DNA from: Methylobacterium sp. E-066
Lineage (GTDB): Bacteria > Pseudomonadota > Alphaproteobacteria > Rhizobiales > Beijerinckiaceae
NCBI RefSeq assembly: GCF_022829635.1
Contig: NZ_JAKSYO010000089.1
Span: forward strand, 80,573 to 144,572
DNA length: 64,000 nt
Direction: 5' to 3'
The notes under the pieces were generated by a model that was not told the origin of the DNA, did no database searches, and saw nothing but the letters and a program-made list of their open reading frames with translations. This document shows, in pieces, positions 58,543-64,000 of the stretch (position 1 is the stretch's first letter; every line of letters begins with the position of its first letter). The position numbers were made by a program, and so were the translations under genes.

Positions 58543-59157
58543 CTACTGGAACGGACAGGCCTGGAAGGCCGGCAGCGCCTCGGCGCGGGCGCAGAGGGCG
58601 GCGAGGTTCGGATGCTCGGTTTCCGAGACCGCATCACCCTGGATGCTTCGCGTGAACCGGCAGACCACCGCGGTGGTGATGTCCGGCTGGAGCGGCGCCG
58701 GCCCGAACAGCCACGGCTCCTGAGACCCGATCTCCCGCTCCAGCTCCGCGTAGGCGGCGACGAGCTGACCCTGGATCCGATCAAGCCAGGGCGCGTACCG
58801 CTTCTCCTCGGGGCGCAGGTTGCGCTCGTAGGCGAGCTGCACCGTCTTGTCCGCGGCCGCCAGGGCGAGGCCGAGGAAGCGGGAGGCCCGGGCATGCGCG
58901 TCGGGCGCTGCCGGCATCAGCCGGGCACGGTCGGGATGCCGTTCGGCCAGGTGCGCCAGGATCAGCGTCGACTCCATCAGCACGATCCCGGCCTCGGTGA
59001 TCAGGGTCGGCGCCTTGATCACCGGGTTGACGGCGCGGAACGCCTCGATGTCCCGCAGGATCGATAGCGGCTCGTGCGTGAACGGGATTCCGGCCATCCG
59101 CATCGTGATCGCGACGCGGCGGACATAGGGCGAATCGAGCATACCGATCAGGCGCAT
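58543..59157 (-). CDS. glutathione S-transferase family protein
   Basis: 204-residue GST. It starts MRLIGMLDSPYVRRVAITM, typical of the YfcF/YfcG-like group, with the Ser of the glutathione site in DSPYV and the TLITEAGIVLMEST cis-Pro strand. The C-terminal helical domain follows from ~90. The frame continues 135 bases upstream across the FtrA-type start, so the later ATG was chosen. Substrate unknown. Divergent from the FtrA-like regulator. Confidence 0.88.
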   Translation of the reverse strand: MRLIGMLDSPYVRRVAITMRMAGIPFTHEPLSILRDIEAFRAVNPVIKAPTLITEAGIVLMESTLILAHLAERHPDRARLMPAAPDAHARASRFLGLALAAADKTVQLAYERNLRPEEKRYAPWLDRIQGQLVAAYAELEREIGSQEPWLFGPAPLQPDITTAVVCRFTRSIQGDAVSETEHPNLAALCARAEALPAFQACPFQ

Positions 59158-59260
59158 GGCGCATCCTTGCGTGGGCCGCATCCCTCTGTGCGGGCTGGTG
59201 GAATGTCTCCCGGCAGCGTGGCCGTTGCCAGTGGCACGATCGGCCATTACCGACGCGATC

Positions 59261-60247
59261 ATGCCAAAGTCGCCCCGCCCCACCGTCGTCATCCTGGCTT
59301 ATGACGGGCTCTGCACCTTCGAGTATGGCTGCGCGGTCAAGTTCTTTGCCCTGCCCCGGCCGGAATTCGGGGGGCGCTGGTACCGCTGCGCCATCGCGGC
59401 GGTCGAACCGGGACCGTTGCGCGGCACCGGCGGGGTGGTGGTCCAGGCCGATGGCGGCCTGGACTTGCTCGACACGGCGGGGACGATCGTCATCCCGGGT
59501 TGGCGAGGCCCGACGGGCGCGATCCCACCCGCCTTGCTCGCCGCGCTGAGGCGGGCGCACCTCCGGGGCGCGCGCCTCGTCTCGATCTGCGCCGGGGCCT
59601 TCGTGCTGGCTGAGGCCGGGCTTCTGGCAGGCCGAAGGGCCACGACCCATTGGCATTTCACCGACCAGCTCGCGGCCTACCCGGACGTCCGGGTCGCGGC
59701 CGACGTGCTGTATGTCGACGAGGGTTCGATCCTGACATCGGCCGGGAGCGCGGCCGGGCTCGATCTGTGCCTCCACGTGGTGCGGACGGATTTCGGCGCG
59801 CAGGTTGCCAACCGGGTGGCCCGGCGCATGGTGGTCCACGCCCACCGGGACGGCGGCCAGGCGCAGTTCGTGCAGCGGCCGGTGCCGAAGCGGGCCGGCG
59901 CCAAGCTGGGGCTCCTGTTCGATCGCGTCCGCGAAAACCTCGGCGCGGCCTGGACGGTCGAGCGCATGGCGACTGAGGCCGGGCTCAGCCTGCGGAGCCT
60001 CCACCGGCATGTCCGGGCCGCCACCGGCCAGGCGCCCGGGACCTGGCTCATCGCCGAGCGGGTGACCGAAGCGCGGACGATGCTCGAAGAGACGTCCCGC
60101 CCGGTGGACGAGATCGCCCGGCTGGTGGGGTTCGGCTCGGCGCCGACCCTGCGCAGCCATTTCCGCAGCCTCGTCGGCGTGACGCCCACAGCCTACCGGC
60201 GCAGCTTCACGACGCGGGCAGCCGGGCCTCTGCGGGAGGCCGCCTGA
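59261..60247 (+). CDS. FtrA-type GlxA-family AraC regulator
   Basis: 328-residue regulator with an N-terminal DJ-1/PfpI-like (GATase1-like) domain (about 5-185, with the Cys of LVSICAGAFVLAEAG) and a C-terminal AraC HTH pair (about 220-310, MATEAGLSLRSLHRHVRA and IARLVGFGSAPTLRSHF). Such FtrA regulators respond to small amide- or acid-like ligands. The upstream part of the frame overlaps the divergent GST; the ATG in GATCATGCCAAAG was chosen. The GST may be its target. Confidence 0.9.
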   Translation: MPKSPRPTVVILAYDGLCTFEYGCAVKFFALPRPEFGGRWYRCAIAAVEPGPLRGTGGVVVQADGGLDLLDTAGTIVIPGWRGPTGAIPPALLAALRRAHLRGARLVSICAGAFVLAEAGLLAGRRATTHWHFTDQLAAYPDVRVAADVLYVDEGSILTSAGSAAGLDLCLHVVRTDFGAQVANRVARRMVVHAHRDGGQAQFVQRPVPKRAGAKLGLLFDRVRENLGAAWTVERMATEAGLSLRSLHRHVRAATGQAPGTWLIAERVTEARTMLEETSRPVDEIARLVGFGSAPTLRSHFRSLVGVTPTAYRRSFTTRAAGPLREAA

Positions 60248-60256
60248 GGGGACGGT

Positions 60257-61270
60257 TCAGCGGGCCCGGGCGACGCAGAATTCCACGGCGCCGTTGAGCG
60301 CGGCCTTCACCGGTCCGTCCGGGAAGATGTCGAGGGCGGCGCGGGCCTGAGCGCCGTAATGGTGGGCGCGGGCCACGGTCTCCTCCAGGGCGCCGTGGCG
60401 CTGGAGCAGGTCGAGGGCGGTGTCGAGGTCGTCCGCACCGATCTCGCCCTGCTGCAGGGTCCGCCGCCAGAAGCCGCGCTCGCCCTCGCTCGCCTTGCGG
60501 TACGCCAGCACGATCGGCAGGGTGATCTTGCCCTCGCGAAAATCGTCGCCGACATTCTTGCCGAGGTCGGCCGAGGTGCCGCCGTAATCGAGCACGTCGT
60601 CGATCAGCTGGAAGGCGATGCCGAGATTCATCCCGTAGGCGCGGGCGGCTGCCTGCTCGGCCTCCGGCCGGCCGGCCAGCACCGGTCCGACCTCGCAGGC
60701 GGCAGCGAACAACTCGGCGGTCTTGCCGCGGATCACCGCCAGGTAGGCGGCCTCGTCGGTCTCCAGGTTCTTGGCGTTGGTGAGCTGCATCACCTCGCCC
60801 TCGGCGATCACCGTGGCGGCGGCGGACAGGATGTCGAGCGCCCGCAGGGAGCCGACCTCGACCATCATCCGGAAGGCTTGGCCGAGCAGGAAGTCGCCGA
60901 CCAGCACCGAGGCCTCGTTGCCCCACTTGATCCGGGCGGCGACGCGGCCGCGGCGCATGTCGCTCTCGTCGACCACGTCGTCGTGCAGCAGGGTCGCGGT
61001 GTGCATGAACTCGACGCTGGCGGCGAGCTTCACGTCGCCATCGCCGGCGTAGCCGCACAGCTTGGCGCAGGCGAGGGTCAGGATCGGGCGCAGGCGCTTG
61101 CCGCCGCTGGCGATCAGGTGGTTGGCGACCTCCGGGATCATCGCCACGTCGGAGCCGGTGCGCGACAGGATCGTGGTGTTGACCCGCGCCATGCCGTCCG
61201 CCACCAGCGCGACGAGGTCGTTCAGCCCCGCCTCGACCTCGGGCTTCGGATTCTCGATGGAGAGGGCCAT
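60257..61270 (-). CDS. polyprenyl diphosphate synthase (octaprenyl/decaprenyl type)
   Basis: 337-residue trans-prenyltransferase that builds the long isoprenoid tail of ubiquinone. The first Asp-rich motif is LLHDDVVDESD (Asp97, Asp98, Asp101), the second is LIDDVLDYGG (near 227). GKRLRP near residue 57 is typical. The ATG giving ALSIENPKPEV was chosen; the frame is open 375 bases upstream without a better start. It uses IspE-pathway products (ispE lies in this window). Divergent from the DUF2007 gene. Confidence 0.93.
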   Translation of the reverse strand: MALSIENPKPEVEAGLNDLVALVADGMARVNTTILSRTGSDVAMIPEVANHLIASGGKRLRPILTLACAKLCGYAGDGDVKLAASVEFMHTATLLHDDVVDESDMRRGRVAARIKWGNEASVLVGDFLLGQAFRMMVEVGSLRALDILSAAATVIAEGEVMQLTNAKNLETDEAAYLAVIRGKTAELFAAACEVGPVLAGRPEAEQAAARAYGMNLGIAFQLIDDVLDYGGTSADLGKNVGDDFREGKITLPIVLAYRKASEGERGFWRRTLQQGEIGADDLDTALDLLQRHGALEETVARAHHYGAQARAALDIFPDGPVKAALNGAVEFCVARAR

Positions 61271-61438
61271 ACCCAAGATCCGCGACCTCCAGTCCGGTTC
61301 CCCCGCAGGGAGCGGGCGATCCCTTCGCACGCGCCTCGCGGCGCCGCAACATCGGCGCGGGTGAGATATGGTGCGAACAGAACGCGCAGAGCACGCGACG
61401 AATGCGCCGGTGACCCGCCAAATCTTCGAAGAAACCCG

Positions 61439-61663
61439 ATGATCGTCCTGATTTCCGCGAATGATCCGGTGCTGATCGGCTTCGCCCGCTCGGTGCTCGA
61501 GGCGGCCGAGATCCCGGTCCTGGTGGCCGACACCCATATGAGCGTGATGGAGGGCTCGATCGGGGCGTTCGGTCAGCGCCTGATGGTGCCGGGGGATTGG
61601 GCGACCCAGGCCCGCCGGTTGCTGACGGATGCCGGCCTCGCCCACGAGTTGCGCGACCCGTGA
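61439..61663 (+). CDS. DUF2007-domain protein
   Basis: 74-residue small cytosolic protein of the DUF2007 family (IVLISANDPVLIGFARSVLEAAEIPV), a putative signal-transducing or ligand-binding domain of unknown function. Its TGA overlaps the GTG of the methyltransferase (GTGA), so the two are coupled, an order seen often in alphaproteobacteria. Confidence 0.85.
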   Translation: MIVLISANDPVLIGFARSVLEAAEIPVLVADTHMSVMEGSIGAFGQRLMVPGDWATQARRLLTDAGLAHELRDP

Positions 61664-62409
61664 GCCCGGAGCCGGATGCGTTTCTCGGCGGGATCCTGCG
61701 CCTGCACCAGCCGCCCCGGGGGGCGCACCGGGCGGGAACCGACGCCGTGCTGCTCGCCCGGCTGATCGCGCCGGCGCCGGGGGACCGGCTCTGCGATGTC
61801 GGCGCCGGCACAGGCGCGGTGGGCCTGGCCTGCGCGGCGCTCCATCCCGGCACGCGCCCGACCCTGGTGGAGCGCGATCCGGAGCTGGCGGAGCTGGCCC
61901 GGGCCAACGCCGCCCTCAACGGCATCGACGCGGCGGTGATCGAGGCCGACGTGCTTGCCCCCGCGACCGAGCGCCGTGCCGCCGGGCTGGAGCCGGACAG
62001 CTTCGATCTCGTGCTGACCAACCCGCCGTTCTTCACCGCGGGCAGCCACCGTCCCTCGCCGCATCCCGGCAAGGCGACGGCGCACACGTTTCCCGAGGAT
62101 GGCCTGGACCTTTGGATCCGAGCCTGCACGGCGATCCTGCGACCGGGGGGGCGGCTCGGGCTGATCCACCGGGCCGACGCTCTGCCGGCCTGCCTCGACG
62201 CGCTCAAGGGACGCTACGGCGGGATCGCGATCCGCCCGGTCCATCCCCGGGCGGAGACTCCGGCGATCCGGGTGCTGATCGCCGCGACAAGGGGCAGCCG
62301 CGCGGCACTCAGCCTGCTGCCGCCCCTGGTGCTGCAAGGCCCCGACCCGAAAGCATTCACCCCGGAGGCCGAGGCGCTCCACCGGGGCGCCCCCTGGCCG
62401 CCAGCCTGA
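61660..62409 (+). CDS. tRNA1(Val) (adenine-37-N6)-methyltransferase-like protein
   Basis: 249-residue class I SAM methyltransferase of the TrmN6/YfiC group. SAM motif I is LCDVGAGTGAVGLACA (about 45-60), and the catalytic motif LTNPPFF marks N6-adenine methylation. GTG start overlapping the DUF2007 stop. Target assignment rests on family resemblance (FLGGILRLHQPPRGAHRAGTD at the N-terminus); methylation of another RNA is possible. Confidence 0.88.
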   Translation: MSPEPDAFLGGILRLHQPPRGAHRAGTDAVLLARLIAPAPGDRLCDVGAGTGAVGLACAALHPGTRPTLVERDPELAELARANAALNGIDAAVIEADVLAPATERRAAGLEPDSFDLVLTNPPFFTAGSHRPSPHPGKATAHTFPEDGLDLWIRACTAILRPGGRLGLIHRADALPACLDALKGRYGGIAIRPVHPRAETPAIRVLIAATRGSRAALSLLPPLVLQGPDPKAFTPEAEALHRGAPWPPA

Positions 62410-62721
62410 TCAGGCCGCGAGCGCGGTCGGCGCGACGTCCTGAATCCCCAAGAACCGCTCGACAGCGGGCAGGTCCGAAAACCCCAAAAATTCCGGACGG
62501 AGCGGCTCGGGCAGGCCATCGAAGTTGAGCCCCGGAAAGGTGTCGGGATGCGGGTAGAGCTGCCACTCGGCGCCCGGCTCCACCGGCGGGAACAGGATCG
62601 CGACTTTTTCCGCGCCCAGGCGCACGATCCGGGTCGGGCTGTACGACAGGGTCTCGATGGTCCAGCCCCGATGATGGTCCCGGCGGGCCTTCAGGGTCCG
62701 GTTGCGCGTCGCGCGATGCAT
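62410..62721 (-). CDS. hypothetical protein
   Basis: 103-residue protein, basic at the N-terminus (RATRNRTLKARRDHHRG) and rich in Pro and aromatic residues elsewhere. No domain, signal or membrane segment was recognised. Its end directly follows the methyltransferase end (convergent), and it is ~40 bases downstream of the next hypothetical gene on the same strand, so they form a unit. The ATG was chosen; the open frame upstream overlaps the neighbour. Confidence 0.6.
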   Translation of the reverse strand: MHRATRNRTLKARRDHHRGWTIETLSYSPTRIVRLGAEKVAILFPPVEPGAEWQLYPHPDTFPGLNFDGLPEPLRPEFLGFSDLPAVERFLGIQDVAPTALAA

Positions 62722-62759
62722 GGCGGTCTCCTGCGGTTGGGGGATGGTGTGGGGGTGGG

Positions 62760-63446
62760 TCAGGCGGCGCTGCGGCGGCCGGCGCGCTTGGGCCAGCCGA
62801 GCGCCACGAGGCGCGCCTTGGCGTAGTCGCGGACCTCGTCCCGGGTGCCGGGCGGCATCGCCGCCAGGATCGCCTGGGTGGCGCCGTCGAGCATCAGATC
62901 GGTGACGGCGTTGATGGTCTCGGCCGCGTCGATCCGGCGCTTGAGGTCGCCCTCGGCTTCGGTGACCTCGTCGAAGGGCTGGGCCTCCTCGAAATCCTCG
63001 TCCACCGCCCGGACGGCGGGCAGGTGGGCGCGGAACTCGTCGGCCTCCTCCTCGGAGTAGACCAAGCCGTGAAGCTCGATCAGCTTGAGGATGACGCGGT
63101 CCTTCCCGCGCTTCTCGGCCATGGCGTAGACGTAGGCCGCCTGCTTGCCCGAGACGCGGTAGTTCACGTTCACCAGCGCCTCGCCCATCGACCACTCGAT
63201 CCTGTCGGCGGCCTGTTTCGCGCCGGCCTTGGCCCCGGGCAGACGCCCGGTGACCAGCAGCACCGCCTCGTCGCGCTCGGCCCGGATGATGGTCGGCGGC
63301 TCGAACACGATCCCGGCCTGCGCGGCGATGCGCTCCAGGGTCTTGTGGTAGATCACGGCGGTGCCCTGCACGCGCCAGACGTTGCCCCCGAAGGGCTCCC
63401 CGTAGCGCACCAAGATGTCGGCGATCTGCTTGTCGGCGGTTCGCAT
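62760..63446 (-). CDS. hypothetical protein, phage-type (ERF/annealing-protein-like) features
   Basis: 228-residue protein of unknown function. The segment NYRVSGKQAAYVYAMAEKRGKDRVILKLIEL and following VYSEEEADEF resembles the conserved end of phage ERF-like or related recombination mediators, where an AxAxxxAxxR helix follows a nucleic-acid-binding strand. This is a weak, by-eye similarity. The acidic C-terminal half (about 135-180) is helical. The ATG at MRTADKQ was chosen. No other phage gene is visible up to the window edge. Confidence 0.55.
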   Translation of the reverse strand: MRTADKQIADILVRYGEPFGGNVWRVQGTAVIYHKTLERIAAQAGIVFEPPTIIRAERDEAVLLVTGRLPGAKAGAKQAADRIEWSMGEALVNVNYRVSGKQAAYVYAMAEKRGKDRVILKLIELHGLVYSEEEADEFRAHLPAVRAVDEDFEEAQPFDEVTEAEGDLKRRIDAAETINAVTDLMLDGATQAILAAMPPGTRDEVRDYAKARLVALGWPKRAGRRSAA

Positions 63447-63760
63447 GCGGGGCTCATTCCGGTGAGAGACGGCTGCGTCATCCACAGCTTTCTACGACGA
63501 CGCTCTTTGTTCCCGTTTTGTTTCATCGTATATGCGGGATCGCGGGGTCATGCGCAAGGGTCGGGGCTGGCTGCCCGCGTTGATTGGAGGGGGCTGCGTC
63601 AGTGCGTGCGGGGGGCACGAGCGCCTGGAGAGGGCTCGGCCGTAGGTCGGATCGGGGATCGGTTTGAGGCGGGGGCGATGATGACGCGGTCGGTTCGGGT
63701 TTTTGCTTCACGGGTCAGGACGGCGACGGGTCCGAGCCCGATCACCCCTTCCTCCAACCC

Positions 63761-63870
63761 AACCCCCTCATCCTAAGGTGGCCGCGTCAGCGGGCCTCGA
63801 AGGAGCCCTTCAGCCAGCCGCGCGATTCCTGGAAGGCTCCTTCGAGGCCTGCTCGCGCAGGCACCTTGTA
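63761..63870. repeat. dispersed palindromic repeat, family 1, copy C (degenerate)
   Basis: Carries the left end ACCCCCTCATCC and the inner GCCTCGAAGGAGC, TTCAGCCAGCCGCGCGATTC and GGCTCCTTCGAGGC segments of the family, but the outer right arm (GGATGAGGGGGT in copy B) is missing and replaced by unrelated sequence. A short AAGGTG/CACCTT pair remains. Confidence 0.85.
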
Positions 63871-63910
63871 TTAGCGAATCATGTCAGATTGCCCCTGTCC
63901 CGCGAGGGAT

Positions 63911-63942
63911 GCCGGCTCTGGGGTGGCCACCCCAGAGCCGGC
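63911..63942. repeat. perfect 32-base palindrome
   Basis: GCCGGCTCTGGGGTGG (63911-63926) followed immediately by its exact reverse complement. As DNA it is a strong cruciform candidate; as RNA it is a hairpin with a minimal TGGCCA turn. No T run follows on either strand, so a simple terminator is unlikely. Confidence 0.9.
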
Positions 63943-64000
63943 GGCGACTGTCGGATCGTTGGCACCTGAGCCTGTGGCCTGCGCCGCGGGCTGGTCCTGA

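Larger units (their letters stand above)
63447..64000. other. gene-free end of window with repeats
   Basis: The 554 bases after the start of the last hypothetical gene hold no convincing ORF. They contain the third family 1 repeat copy and, near the end, a perfect 32-base palindrome. The first ~300 bases show nothing recognisable. Confidence 0.6.

Overview
The window is GC-rich (roughly 70 % by eye) alphaproteobacterial chromosome. Gene content and order (clpP-clpX-lon, the ilv genes, a YdeP-type molybdopterin oxidoreductase, a beta-keto acid cleavage enzyme) and the interspersed palindromic repeats suggest Methylobacterium or a close relative in the Hyphomicrobiales. That genus call is an inference from composition and gene style, not from a search. 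About 56 protein genes are supported, plus two tRNAs, one likely 6S RNA, an ilv leader peptide with attenuator, several operators and hairpins, and three kinds of dispersed palindromic repeat.

Positions 1-5260 hold the protein quality-control block: the end of clpP, clpX, lon with a strong intrinsic terminator, then a racemase-family gene and tRNA-Val(TAC). From 5400 to 15940 lie accessory and redox genes: a hexapeptide acyltransferase, an alpha/beta hydrolase with an SDR oxidoreductase, selA without a neighbouring selB, an OhrR-like MarR regulator, and a probable operon (thiamine-binding protein, YdeP-like oxidoreductase, pentapeptide-repeat protein with a channel-like C-terminus). tRNA-Gly(TCC) and a DUF849 cleavage enzyme follow.

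Positions 16300-28200 are mostly biosynthetic: aroQ, pyrE-pyrC, an amidase, then ilvB-ilvN behind an apparent Val/Leu/Ile leader-peptide attenuator, a MazEF-like pair, a GST, a TetR regulator with a palindromic operator at its own start, and ilvC. Positions 27400-36600 carry housekeeping genes: tam, a haloacid dehalogenase, trpS, an endonuclease III-like protein, dapF-mtaB, a YmdB-like phosphodiesterase, and 5-formyl-THF cyclo-ligase behind a likely 6S RNA.

Positions 36789-51542 form an exopolysaccharide/glycan region. It has a GINT1-like protein, a Wzc-like co-polymerase with a degraded kinase site, a VpsF-type polymerase, a Tat-exported GH5 hydrolase, two GT4 glycosyltransferases, a fatty-acid-hydroxylase-type membrane enzyme, a CelD/BioF2-type acyltransferase and a flippase. 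An AT-rich insert (about 48450-50255) inside it carries a GT31-like glycosyltransferase and an orphan ORF, and looks recently acquired. The final part holds a class V aminotransferase, moeA, ispE, a ClC channel and MarR regulator sharing a 19-nt palindrome, a pcm-like gene broken by one in-frame TAG, a GST, an FtrA-type regulator, a polyprenyl diphosphate synthase, a DUF2007 protein, a TrmN6-like methyltransferase and two hypothetical genes.

No CRISPR array, rRNA operon, transposase or complete prophage was seen. The best leads for something new are the pentapeptide-channel fusion with an altered pore motif, the GT31-like gene in the AT-rich insert, the kinase-degraded Wzc locus, and the ilvB attenuator.
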